NCBI RefSeq assembly: GCF_001659605.2
Contig: NC_035161.2
Coordinates: 33,885,191-33,949,190 of the forward strand
Length of the DNA: 64,000 bases
Direction of reading: 5' to 3'
Source of the DNA: Manihot esculenta
Lineage: Eukaryota; Streptophyta; Magnoliopsida; Malpighiales; Euphorbiaceae
The notes below the pieces were generated by a model. That model saw nothing but the letters and a program-made list of their open reading frames with translations. It did no database searches and had not been told where the DNA came from. Positions 53,745 to 64,000 of the stretch are shown one piece after another. Position numbers and translations under genes: made by a program. Positions within the stretch are counted from its first letter, which is position 1; each line of letters opens with the position of its first letter.

Positions 53745-53960
53745 CATAGAGAGAGAGAAGTTTTGATAGAGAAAGAGACAGAGAGCGCGAGAGAGGGACA
53801 AGGCTTCAACCGAGACAGACAGAGCGCGAGAGAGAGGTATAAGTTTCGATAGAGACAGAGGAGTTTAGTTTCGACAGAGAGAGATAGAGAGAGCGCGAGA
53901 GAAAGGGACAAATCTGAGAGAGAGAGAAGAAAGAGGGAGAAGAAAGAGCGATAGGGTTTC
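53745..53960. repeat. GA-rich low-complexity tract
   Basis: Long purine-rich stretch of gagaga repeats interrupted by gcgcgag words, inside the right part of the TIR element. Confidence 0.8.
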
Positions 53961-54153
53961 GTGATTTTGAAGTACAGGGACTTTTGATGAAGGTCAATTT
54001 TGTCAATTCACGTATCCCAAACGGCTATTTTGGACGGAAGGACTACGAATTCTGACGGAAGAGAAAGTGAGGGACTTAAGTGTTGGGTCGTTAAAATAGA
54101 GGGACAGAAGTGTTAATTACGTTAAACCTCAGGGACTAAAAAGTAATTTTCCC

Positions 54154-54475
54154 TTTTCTTTTTTTTAGCATGATGAATAGAAGCAGCCAATGGAGCCAAA
54201 AGACCCAAAGAGAGGTGTGAACGAGAGGATTGGGCTTAGATGAGAAACAATTTGGAACATGGTCGGAGCTTATTTTTGCATGATCCACTCAGTGTGTGGA
54301 TTCAAGCATGCACACTTGCTCTTGCTACACCTACGCATGTTGAACAAGACATCTCTATTACCCAAAAAGAAAAAAAGAGTTTCAATTTCCTTTCATCTAA
54401 TTTTCACGAGTCAGTATGGATAAAACAATACAACATAGTAGTCATGCTGCTAAGGAAAGTGAACCTACCAATCCC
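54154..54475. other. Spacer beside the TIR element
   Basis: About 320 bases between the transposon end and the stop codon of the small minus-strand gene; probably 3' UTR of that gene. Nothing else seen. Confidence 0.5.
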
Positions 54476-55500
54476 TTATGCCAACACGCACTTGTTTTCA
54501 TCTTTTGGAAGGTTAAGGGTGGCATTACTGTTGTCCTCAGCTTCCTTGGTGCCATTACCATCCTTCAATGACTCTTCAAATTGCTTGTAGTCCTCTTCCT
54601 ACACCGAAGAAATGAAGTTGGCTAAGCAAGTCCAGAAAGTTCAAATGTCACCACCACCCACCATGTTTTATCAGCTAAAGCTGAAAGAAGAAAAGGGCAC
54701 CAGTTTAGTTCAGTGGGCGCAATACTCCAATAGTCAAGTATTGGCACGTAGTTATTACCACACACCAAGCAAATTGCCACACTTGACCACAAAAGGGCAT
54801 CACCTTTATGCTGAGGTTTGGTAGCCTGCGCAGAGTTATGACAACCAGTCGCAGAGTTATGGTTTTTAAACTAATCACTTTGTTTGGAAAGAAAGTTATT
54901 TGAAAAGGATACGGTTTTTGGAGATTTCAAAACCTCCAAAACCCTCATTTTTTTAACCCACTAAATTAGTGGATTGGAAGGGTTAACAAACATCTCTTCA
55001 CAGTTCACCCCATTCAAACACATTGTTAGTATTAAATTGTTTAAATTTAGTTTGTCTAGCTAAGTTGTAAATGACTGGTGATTGCAGCCCTATCAGCCCC
55101 ATGTTAATTAGCCATAGTCCATAAAAGCAACCAACCAACAAGAATCAGAAGGCTACCTTTGGCACAGCCTTTTCTTATAGGCCATAACCAGTTACGATTT
55201 ACCAGGACAAATTATCAGCTACTATACCCAGTTGAACAACAGTTCAAAAAACAAATCTCAGTAGCATTTATATGTGCATTCAGTGAGTGATTCATCAGGA
55301 GATCAAATATAAGTACAAGATCTTACTGTGAGATTGAGACCTCCAACTCGTGCTGCTGCCTTGACAGCAGCAAGGAGGTAACCATCTTGCTCAATGTGCT
55401 TCTGCCACCAATTATAGTCACAGTTCTTTGAACCCAGAATCTTGGAAGTGGTAGTAGTAGGCGGCAATTGATGGTTTTGTTTTTGTGCTGCCAGTGCCAT
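54476..55500 (-). CDS. Small two-exon gene of unknown function
   Basis: I do not recognise this protein. Exons on the minus strand: 55327-55500 and 54476-54598; 297 nt, 98 aa. The first exon starts with MALAAQKQNHQLPPTTTTSK, continues LGSKNCDYNWWQKHIEQDGY and LLAAVKAAARVGGLNLT, and ends at a consensus donor (aca|gtaaga). The second exon follows gtgtag in the same phase and reads EEDYKQFEESLKDGNGTKEA, then an acidic, Asn-rich tail ending KDENKCVLA. The join is in frame and gives a plausible soluble helical protein: a basic/hydrophobic middle followed by an acidic tail, with no signal peptide, membrane segment or zinc motif. The 730-bp intron contains open frames that I take to be chance. An acceptor-like site just upstream of the ATG suggests a 5' UTR intron. 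The gene model is inferred from splice sites and phase only. Confidence 0.55.
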
Positions 55501-57267
55501 TTTCTTTTTCAAGGTTACTTTGCTTCATCCTTTTAGCCAATGCAATTGTCAATTATGTCAATACCTGGAGTGAGAGATTAAAAGAAATGGAGGAATCAAT
55601 CAAGGCCATGAAAAGCTAATTCAATGACCAACACCTAACTTTCAATTGACTGGCAAATTGGCTTGCTGGTCACAATTCCTTGGTTAAATCTGCCTCATCA
55701 TTTGTAGGAAGGTTGGGTATGAGCTTATCAATATACAGAAGTTCTAGCATCTGAACAGCTTGAGGCAAATGAAGAATAGACTGACCTTAGGCAAATACAG
55801 ATTGAATTGTAGATATAACTTATTAAGGGTATGGATGACCCAGAGCTCCACATTCAAGAATGGTGACATAATTCCCTATTTAAAATTATAATAAATATAC
55901 ATGGCCATCCACCCACCAAGGCAGAGATGTTCTAGAAATCTAATGAATAGAACAAGCCATCGTCCATAGGCAGAAGGCAAAGCCCAGAGACAAAATTAGA
56001 TACAGAAAATAAATAAATTCCTCTCCCCCAGTCTTGCATTAAGCCATGAAGCCACAAATGCAGTGCTCTCTCTCTCTCAAACACACACACACATGCACAC
56101 ACATACACAAACACAAAAGGTATAATTCATCCTCTGTTATCCCTGTAACTCAACCAATAATTCTGAGATGGAATAATAGAAGTACAGGCCAAAATGTTGG
56201 TTAACAAACATAAGAAAATCGACCAGAAGTTATACAATTATAGTAAGTGGAGATCCAGAGTTCTATTCTTCTCCAAGCACTAAGAATGGTCTTGCACTTC
56301 ATGAACCAAAGAACAAGTACATGTGGTAGCAAACAAAGAAAACTGTCAACCGCTTTCCACCATGCCATTTGGATGCAGAGGTTTAAATTTAAGATTATTT
56401 TTCAGTTCAACTGAGTATGTAGTGAAACTACATCTCCTCAATAATTATTTTAAATTCATGCTCAAATAAGCTAAACTCCAAAAAATGAATTAAGTATCCA
56501 TTAAATCTACATATCCAACCCTAGAAGTATATAATAAAACTGATTAAATTCAAATTCTTTCATTTAAAATACCAGTATATCCAAAATGCAACCTATAAAT
56601 ATTTCCCATATCATTTACTACTTCCTGAACCAGTGTGCTGAAGTCTTAAACAAATCTGCAAAGGAAGTTCTCACAGCTTCCAAATTTCAATCTCATCAAG
56701 TTCAGGTATATAAATGCAAGTTTTAACTCCAACTATGATCATGAAACTAAAATGTATATATAAAACTAGCCAGAGGCAAGTGTGCAGAGGGATGGAGGGA
56801 AGGGGAGGCGAGTTGAATGACCAATCACATAACAGTTCTTCCAGATTCGTAAATCAAAATCTCCAATGTCAAAATCCATTCAAATATGGAAAATTTGGAA
56901 TGACATCAGTAATATGCCAAACCAGCAAAAAAGTCTCTCTATAACCATGTACAATATCATCAAATTTGAAGGCAGGAGAACTATCTTCAACTCATCCGGA
57001 ATATATAGGCCAGTATGTAATCCATAATCAATCATTTCAGAAAGGAATGCGTGTGTTTATAATCTTAGACACCAAGGAACAATGATTAATGGATTTCAAA
57101 AATAATAATAATAAAAAAAAATTAAACTGAATAAAAGGGGAGAAATATCTATGTTTCCATTTTCTTTCTAGCATATATACACGAATTGAAACACAAGACG
57201 GAAGTTCTGCAATCATAACACTCATCAAGTATACAACAATCCCAGAAACAAAAACCCATGAACTTTC
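55501..57267. other. Intergenic region
   Basis: Leader side of the small gene at the left, then ordinary intergenic DNA. A compound (CT)n(CA)n microsatellite lies at about 56068-56115. Several open frames exist, but none has protein-family character. The right end is 3' flank of the zinc-ribbon-like gene. Confidence 0.5.
56068..56115. repeat. Compound CT/CA microsatellite
   Basis: A ctctctctct run followed by acacacacac with interruptions. Confidence 0.85.
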
Positions 57268-57648
57268 TCAAGTTTCCGATGCGATCCTAAGAGCCTTGGT
57301 CTTGAAGCGGTACCTGGGAGCCCGAGGGATGACCTGACTAGGTCCCATATGAAACTGACCAGGGCTGTTGGTGAGAGGAGGGCCATCATCGTAAACGTAA
57401 CCCACAAGTCGACCACAGCTATTGCATATAATCTTGGTCCTCTTTCTCTGAATTCCCCAGTAATTAAGAGTCTCAAAGAACGGTCTGATCTTGTCCTCCT
57501 TCTCGAACCTGAACTTGGTGGAGTCGATCGAAGAGAAGGAGAGCGTGCCTTTGTTCCCTGCCTCGAAGTAGAAATCCGGCGGGTAGAGACAAGCGGTGCT
57601 TAGATTGAGATTCGTACCGCATTCTATGCAGGTATAGATGGAAGCCAT
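57268..57648 (-). CDS. Zinc-ribbon-like protein, At4g08330-like
   Basis: Single-exon gene, 126 aa, resembling the plant proteins annotated as 'uncharacterized protein At4g08330, chloroplastic'. No biochemical role is known to me. Seen: MASIYTCIECGTNLNLSTAC with a Cys7-x2-Cys10 pair; FEAGNKGTLSFSSIDSTKFR; KIRPFFETLNYWGIQRKRTK; and a second pair Cys75-x2-Cys78 in IICNSCGRLVGYVYDDGPP. Two CxxC knuckles 65 residues apart suggest one zinc site in a Yippee-like fold; that fold is my inference. The basic C-terminus (PRAPRYRFKTKAL) is unusual for a chloroplast protein's mature end. No convincing transit peptide is visible. A TATA-like box is 40-50 bp upstream of the ATG, which would leave a very short leader. 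Confidence 0.85.
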   Translation of the reverse strand: MASIYTCIECGTNLNLSTACLYPPDFYFEAGNKGTLSFSSIDSTKFRFEKEDKIRPFFETLNYWGIQRKRTKIICNSCGRLVGYVYDDGPPLTNSPGQFHMGPSQVIPRAPRYRFKTKALRIASET

Positions 57649-57687
57649 TGATGAGTATTAAGGCAGAGGAGGAGGAGAAAGGAAAGG

Positions 57688-57697
57688 ATATATAAAG
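57688..57697 (-). promoter_or_regulatory. TATA box of the zinc-ribbon-like gene
   Basis: The minus strand reads ctttatatatcc 40-50 bp before the start codon. Confidence 0.45.
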
Positions 57698-59589
57698 AGG
57701 TTTTGGCTTCTCGTCGAAATTTCTATGTCTTGGTTTTTACGGAATTAGCAATGAGATTAGCCAAAGATGGATTTTATCTTAGAAATTTCAAAAGCGCGTC
57801 GCTTCGAAGGTTCCATAGACGGACTGCTTTTTAACGTCGCCGGCCCTCAATTATAAAAATCACTAATAATATTAATAAAAATAATAAAAAATAATTCTTT
57901 TCTCTTATAATTTTTATTCACTTTTTTAATTATTTTAAAATTATTATATATATATAATTCTATTTAAATTTATTTAATTTTTAAAAAATCTCTTAAAATA
58001 TTTTTTAGTATTCAATAAAATTTATTTTTTAAAAATAATATAATTAAAATTTATTTTTTAATATATATAAAAAATAAAATAAATAAAAATTATAATATTA
58101 ATTTTTAGTCGTTAATTATGGTTCTATAAATAATATATTATAAATAAATTTAAATAAAATATTAGTACTAATTTAATTCCTTAATAAATTATATAGACTA
58201 AAATTTCCAAAATGATTATGCATAATATAGAATTTGAAATATTTCGTAATTAATGTTATTAATTTATTTTCCCTTATTATACTTACTGTATTTACTCATA
58301 ATATTAAATTTTCTTAGCATTTATATATTTTATTTTTTTTTAAGTCAAGAAAATAAATATTATTATCTTAAATTATAATACTCAAACAGATACTCAAACA
58401 TATTAATCCAGAGTTTAAAACGATCAAAATGAATAGACTGTATTACTAAATATCATGAAATTATAATATATTTTTAATTTCAACTATTAATAAATGAATA
58501 ATGTTTGTATTTGAAACAGAATATAAATTTGTTCAAAATATGAATATAATATTTTGTTTTTAATAATGATTTTATTTCTTTTATAAGATTTTATATTGAT
58601 TCGTAAGAAAAGTCAAGTAAACATAATTTGAGTAAAAATTCAGAAATTCAAATTTCTCTAAATTCTACAATTAATTTAAATCATTTCAATTTTTCTTATT
58701 ATTAATAAATAATCTTATACACAGCTAATTGTGGATTAAAAATGTTTCTTATTAGTAAGACAAAGAAATGGTTGACTAATTATGATATCAACATATTGCA
58801 ACGGTAAGAATTTATTTCATTTGCAGGGGCTAGCTGGACTGGGCCAAGCACGCTGAAAATTTTTAAATTATTCAGTGGTATACGGATAGTTTTATGTAAA
58901 ATAAAAAAAAATTAAAATATTTTTAAAAAATTATTAATTAATTTTTATTTTAAAATTATTCAATTAAAATATTTTATAATTTATAAAATTAATTTTTTAT
59001 AATTTATAAAATTAATTTTTTATTTTTTTATCAAATAAATCTTTAATAAATTTTAATATTTATACTATTTAATTCATATAATTTTAAATATATATATATT
59101 ATAGTATTTGGTCTTTCATGCTTTATTTTTTTTTCAATTTAAAAAATTTAAATTTTATATTTAAGAGTTAACTCCAAATCATAATTTTTTTAAAAAAATT
59201 ATTAACTCATTTAATTTTATACATCATTTTTTAATATAATAGAGGCAATAAATGAAGCACACAAAAGCACATGGAATATATATTATAAAAGATAATAATG
59301 AGTTAAAAAGGACTTAAATAAAATCTTTATTATATCAAAAGCGTCTATTATATCAAAATCCTTAAAATCTATCTCATATTATGGGAGGAACTAGTCTGGA
59401 AGGCTATGAAAAAAGTTATCACTCCAACTACTTTACTAGCCTTACCATTGGAATTAATATTGCACAATCTAACAACGGCGCTGAAAAGGCATTATAGTTA
59501 TTTTCATGAAAAAATGCTTTGAGTCTTAAAAAAAAAAATAATGGTTCTTATACTATAAATAACTAACAACACTTTGAATGGGGCTAAGA

Positions 59590-60260
59590 AAATAAGGAGA
59601 CCTCTAATAAGTGAAGCAATGCTCACTATCGAGATTGTGCCATGTGTCATAAATCGAAAAGGCAAACGGCCACCTTCAAATCTAAAGAGTTGAAGATTAG
59701 TGGGAAAACATTTGATGTTACATAATATCCACTCAAAATAAGTTACGAGCCATTACCAGATAAGTAATACGTAGTAAAGATCTGACAAGTAATACGTAGT
59801 AAAGATGTGACAAGTGGAAAATACGGTATCGTCCGAATAAAATGAATACCGCTTTAATACCTGAATCGTCGTCATGACTCGCGCCCTCCTCGATAGGTCG
59901 AGTCTTGATACAAAATTATCGTTATCAGGTACACTTCCATATTGCATGTGATCACGGGACCACCACGGCGATATCTCTTATCGATCAATCAGCCATATCA
60001 TCATCGGATTATCAGGAAATACTATGTTTATTTCCATTTTTTTTATAATATAAGATGATATAATCATATAGATAAATATATGTTATCTCTAATACTACTC
60101 AAACTTAAAGTAGTTTATTACATTCTTTTTATTCTTCAAGATTATGATTTGAACGTTGGAATGAACATTATAAGTACCCATCATTACTTCACGCTTTGTA
60201 TGTATTGTAGGTACCTATCATTACCTCACTCACGCTTTGTATGTTTTAGCCAATTATAGT
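59590..60260. mobile_element. LTR-retrotransposon-like remnant
   Basis: A sharply less AT-rich block with features of plant Ty3/gypsy LTRs: a segment reading gatttgaacgttggaatgaac followed by gtacccatcattacttcacg, a pattern I associate with LTR ends. It holds two tandem duplications (59762-59811; 60174-60244). No TG...CA boundaries or target duplication were fixed, and no coding part is present. Confidence 0.4.
59762..59811. repeat. Tandem 25-bp duplication
   Basis: Two adjacent copies of aagtaatacgtagtaaagat plus five bases differ at one position. Confidence 0.9.
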
Positions 60261-61865
60261 AAAATTCTATTTCGCCAACATCATTAATCTAATTTCATAA
60301 ATATCAAATATATTTTTATCTCAATCATTATCTAGAAAAATGACATTATCATATTTAAAAGTACTATTGCTTAATTTTTACTATAATAGTTAATTTAAAT
60401 ATATGTCATCAAAATGCCATTAATTTTATATTTTTAAAAATATAAATCTGTAGATTTGTTAGCTAATACAGTGATACGTGTTACACGATAGCAATCTTTC
60501 ACTGGTTAAAGTAGTGAATAATCAGGAAGTTCAAATAATCAAGCTTTTATTACTCAAAGAGTGGAGTTGAATTTTCGATTATGATAAAGATTCGCTAAAG
60601 AGAATTAGCACTCTCGACGGATTCTCCTTCTCATCATTGAAGATTATTATAGATCAATTCTTATAATTTTAATTATTATAAAAATTTTTATTCATTAATC
60701 GATATAAATTAAATTAAAAAAAATATTAATTAATTTAATATCTTATATAAAAGCAAGATATAATTTCAATAAACACATTTTACTATTAATGTACGTTGCT
60801 TTTGATCGTCACTTCAATCACTCACTTAAAGCATTTTTTTTTATTTAAATATTGAAATGGTAGTTTTTAACCTTTAACCACCACTTTTTTCTTTTGTATA
60901 TTATCAAATTATATGAGAATTATATAAGAATCAATTTACTTTAAAAAATAAAATTTATTAATAAATTTATATATAAATTTTAATAAAATCTCAAAATGTG
61001 AATAAGAATTTTTTTTTTAAAAGGAGTTATTTTTTAAAAGTATTTTTTTTATAAAAAATATTTTTATTAACTAAATTTTTTAAAAGAAAATATTTTTTAT
61101 GAATAAACGGTGTTTAAAAGTTAATCATTTTAAAAAAAATTAACCTTTTAAAATTATTTTTTTAATAATAAAAAATAATTTATTTTTTTTATAGAGATGG
61201 AGAGACATTTTAATAAAATTCTAGAATATCGTCAATTTAAAAAAAAATTAAAGAATCTGAAATTAAATAATTACTATTCCTTTTAAATTTTAATTAGTTA
61301 TAATATTTAATTATTTAGATTTTAATTGTTAAAATAATTTTCAAATAATTTGAATTTAAATAGAACACAATTATAATTAAGCAATCAAGGATATAATAAT
61401 TTTTTTACTTTTTGTTAAATCTTGTTTTAGATTATAATAACACTTAATTATATAGAATTTAAATATTAAAATAGTTTTTCAATCAACTTGAATTTTAATA
61501 AACACTACTATGATTTTTTTAAACAAAATAATACTATAATTAACCAATTAAATTAAAATTTTAAATAAAAAAAATAAATTTATAATTATTATAATATAAT
61601 AAAAAAAATCTAATATCTCGTCTTTTCATTTTTACATCTATTATAGATAATAGTAAATATATCTTTTATTTTTTCTACGTTCTGTTTTCACAAAAACATG
61701 AAAGTAATATAGTAAAGAGTTTGTACACAGAGAAGAATAATCACAAGTGAAATTAAATGACTGGAATTTCTAAAAAATATTAAAACTATATACGCACCGT
61801 TTTGTATCCATAGCTAGATGTAACACGCTTCCGCAGGACTGGCGGTTGCCTAGGGCTAGTTTCTC

Positions 61866-61873
61866 TATAAATA
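61866..61873 (+). promoter_or_regulatory. TATA box of the RNA polymerase II gene
   Basis: TATAAATA lies about 265 bp before the ATG, in the first GC-balanced sequence after a long AT-rich region, with a C/T-rich leader following. Confidence 0.55.
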
Positions 61874-62072
61874 TGCCCTTCGGATCCATATTTCTTCGTT
61901 TCGTGAGTTCTCTCTTCAGAGAATTTCTCTGAGAGATCCTTGGCTCTGCGCAGCCGCTCTCCCTTCCCGCTTACAAAACTGTATCAACTTTAACAAAATA
62001 CCAAAGAAGAACAAATACTTCAATTTTAATCGATAAACAGAAACAACGAATTGCGCTTTCCTATTTTCTTTG

Positions 62073-62090
62073 AAACCCTAGGGTTAGGGT
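62073..62090 (+). promoter_or_regulatory. Telo-box in the polymerase gene leader
   Basis: aaaccctagggttagggt carries the AAACCCTA telo-box, common near the transcription start of plant translation and housekeeping genes. Confidence 0.55.
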
Positions 62091-62133
62091 TTTTTTTTTT
62101 TGGTTTAATTTTTTACTTAGCAATCCGATCGCA

Positions 62134-64000
62134 ATGGATATGAGATTTCCATACTCACCGGCGGAGGTCGCCAAAGTTCGCATGGTGCAGTTCGGCATAA
62201 TTGGCCCTGACGAGATTGTAAATTCTCATTTCTCCCATTGTTTCTTATCTTGTCTGTTTGGCTGCTGAGAAATTACAAAAAAAAGGAAATTGTTCGATTA
62301 TCTTTTATAGTGTTAACTTACACTTCTCCTTTAGTTGCTGCTGCTAGTTTATATGTTTCTTTGATTTTGTATTGCATCTGTTTGTATTCATGTTGTCTAG
62401 TTTAATGATCTTTTTGTGGTTTGGTTGCAGAGGCAAATGTCTGTGGTGCAGATCGAGCATAGTGAAACTACAGAGAGGGGCAAGCCGAAGCCAGGGGGTT
62501 TGAGTGATCCTAAACTGGGTACAATTGATAGAAAGATGAAGTGTGAAACATGTACTGCGAACATGGCCGAGTGTCCGGGTCACTTTGGTCACTTGGAGTT
62601 GGCCAAGCCGATGTTTCATATAGGCTTTATGAAAACAGTGCTGAGCATCATGCGATGTGTTTGTTTCAACTGTTCCAAGATTCTGGCGGACGAGGTGCCT
62701 TCTAATGGAGTTTTTTAGAAGTATTTTTTACTTGTTGATTTCTGGGTATTGACCAAGTTGTCTAAGCATGCCATAAGTAGATTTTAAGTTTTTCACATAG
62801 TACTCAGCGCCAAACTTGTTTAGAACTTTTGCTGGGATGAATGACCAACTGTAATGAGAACTAGTAGCATCATGAATGAGTCTTTGCAGTATAAAGTTAT
62901 AGCTGTGATCTATTTCTGCTCAATTGCTAAATCGGTTGGCAAATTGTTAACTCAGTAACCCGCCTTACAATATTGTTTTTGATTGGATTCCTGCAGGAGG
63001 ATCACAAGTTTAAGCAAGCCTTGAAAATTAGGAATCCCAAGAACAGGCTTAAAAAGATTCTTGATGCATCCAAGAATAAAGCTAAATGTGAAGGTGGAGA
63101 TGAGATTGATGTTCAAGGTCAAGATACTGAAGAACCAGTTAAAAAGAGTCGAGGTGGCTGTGGTGCTCAGCAGCCAAAACTGACCATTGAAGGTATGAAA
63201 ATGATTGCCGAGTACAAGGCTCAAAGGAAGAAAAATGATGACCAGGAACAGCTACCTGAACCCGTGGAAAGAAAGCAGACACTTACAGCAGAAAAGGTAA
63301 CATTATCCCAAACTTTAAGAAATGTTATGCCTTAAAGTCCAACTTGCACTTGAAGTTAATATTCTACTTCTGTTGCAGGTTCTTAGTGTTCTGAAACGGA
63401 TAAGTGATGAGGACTGCCAGTTGTTAGGATTTAATCCAAAGTATGCACGTCCAGATTGGATGATTCTACAAGTCCTTCCAATTCCACCACCTCCTGTGAG
63501 GCCCTCTGTGATGATGGATACATCCTCTAGGAGTGAGGCAAGCTTATTCAGCGAATGTTGAATTTTTAAATATATATTTTTTTGCGTTTTTGGGTTTTTT
63601 TATTTTTGTACTTTAGTGATGAGAAAGCAAATGTGATTCATATTTGTTATCTTTCCTGAATCTAGGATGATTTGACTCATCAATTGGCAATGGTTATTCG
63701 TCATAATGAGAATCTGAAGAAACAGGAGAGAGGTGGGGCTCCTGCACATATCATTTCGGAGTTTGCTCAGTTGCTGCAGTTTCACGTAGCAACATATTTT
63801 GACAATGAGTTGCCTGGACAGCCAAGGGTATGGATTATGGGGCATTTGCAAATTTGCGTCAAATGCAATATAATGTCTAAATATCTGTAATAAGAAAGCT
63901 TATACTGACCAGCTGAATTACCTTACTATGCAGGCTACACAACGATCTGGAAGACCTATTAAATCTATTTGTAGTAGACTGAAGGCCAAGGAAGGCCGGA
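62134..64000 (+). CDS. NRPB1: DNA-directed RNA polymerase II largest subunit (5' part)
   Basis: Largest subunit of Pol II, forming the clamp and half of the active centre; only the N-terminal fifth is in the window. Exons: 62134-62217, 62431-62694, 62997-63296, 63379-63537, 63666-63827, 63934 to the edge; 28, 88, 100, 53 and 54 codons plus 22 more, about 345 of some 1,840 residues in the family. Seen: [20 protein letters not shown]; clamp zinc site [20 protein letters not shown] with Cys66, Cys69, Cys76, His79; second Cys set [39 protein letters not shown]-type block [30 protein letters not shown]; and [18 protein letters not shown] at the edge. Phases agree. Intron 4 starts GC rather than GT (63538-63539). 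The catalytic NADFDGD motif and the CTD heptads lie beyond the window. Confidence 0.97.

Larger units (their letters stand above)
52013..54153. mobile_element. Mutator-like TIR element (2.14 kb, non-autonomous)
   Basis: The ends are long inverted repeats: about 120 bases from 52013 to 52134 match the reverse complement of 54153 to about 54032, with roughly 80-85% identity by eye. Shared words include ttagtccct, taattaacacttct/taacatttct, gtccctctatttt and gaattcgtagtccttccgtcc. The flanking nine bases, ttttccttt (52004-52012) and ttttctttt (54154-54162), agree at eight positions, which would fit a 9-bp Mutator-type duplication but is low-complexity. The interior has a C/T-rich, partly tandem-duplicated segment (52230-52500), A-runs (53263-53281 and 53358-53384), and a GA-rich segment (53745-53960). 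No transposase is seen. Confidence 0.7.
57698..61865. other. Long AT-rich intergenic region with an LTR-like remnant
   Basis: No gene in 4.2 kb. 57840-59350 and 60660-61650 are extremely AT-rich. Between them, about 59590-60260 is a moderate-GC block with tandem duplications that looks like a retrotransposon LTR remnant. 60470-60660 is a further moderate patch of unknown nature. Confidence 0.5.

Noticed and set aside
54612..54824. 70-codon plus-strand open frame inside the intron of the small gene
   Set aside because: Opposite strand to the spliced model and without motifs; the exon pair on the minus strand is better supported.

Overview
The window is nuclear DNA of a flowering plant, almost certainly a eudicot. 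The evidence is spliced genes with GT-AG introns, plant-only families (class III peroxidase, FD-type bZIP, DUF630/DUF632, RING-H2 NIP), very AT-rich intergenic DNA, and plant-type transposons (a LINE, a Stowaway-like MITE, LTR remnants, a TIR element). The species cannot be fixed from the sequence; a Malpighiales-like rosid is only a guess.

Layout, left to right: an FD-like bZIP gene (2585-3480, minus) with two apparent lesions; a decayed LINE (about 6040-9080, plus); AT-rich and TE-like DNA; a LARP1-type La-motif gene lacking its usual N-terminus (12193-15127, minus); a METTL23-like methyltransferase (17990-19449, plus) convergent with a peroxidase 64-like gene (19840-21154, minus); an A1 aspartic protease (24193-27447, minus); a clade-D-type PP2C (30761-34692, plus); a DUF630/DUF632 NRG2-like protein (37327-40433, plus); a RING-H2 NEP1-interacting-protein-like E3 (41980-43482, minus); a prolyl 4-hydroxylase (48136-50918, minus) with a Stowaway-like MITE in one intron; a 2.1-kb Mutator-like TIR element (52013-54153); a small two-exon gene of unknown function (54476-55500, minus); a one-exon zinc-ribbon-like protein resembling At4g08330 (57268-57648, minus); an LTR-like remnant near 59.6-60.3 kb; and the 5' part of the RNA polymerase II largest subunit gene (62134-64000+, plus).

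The genes do not form a functional cluster; this is ordinary plant gene order, each gene with its own promoter. I rebuilt exon chains by hand for every gene, and all reading phases close exactly except at the first FD intron, whose 5' splice site reads GA. The most unusual points are the FD lesions, the N-terminally short LARP1, a set of young insertions with readable target-site duplications (a 111-bp LINE stub, a 34-bp poly-T stub, a solo LTR, a MITE), the long-TIR element, a GC-AG intron in the polymerase gene, and the unidentified small gene. I did not find a new multi-gene system.
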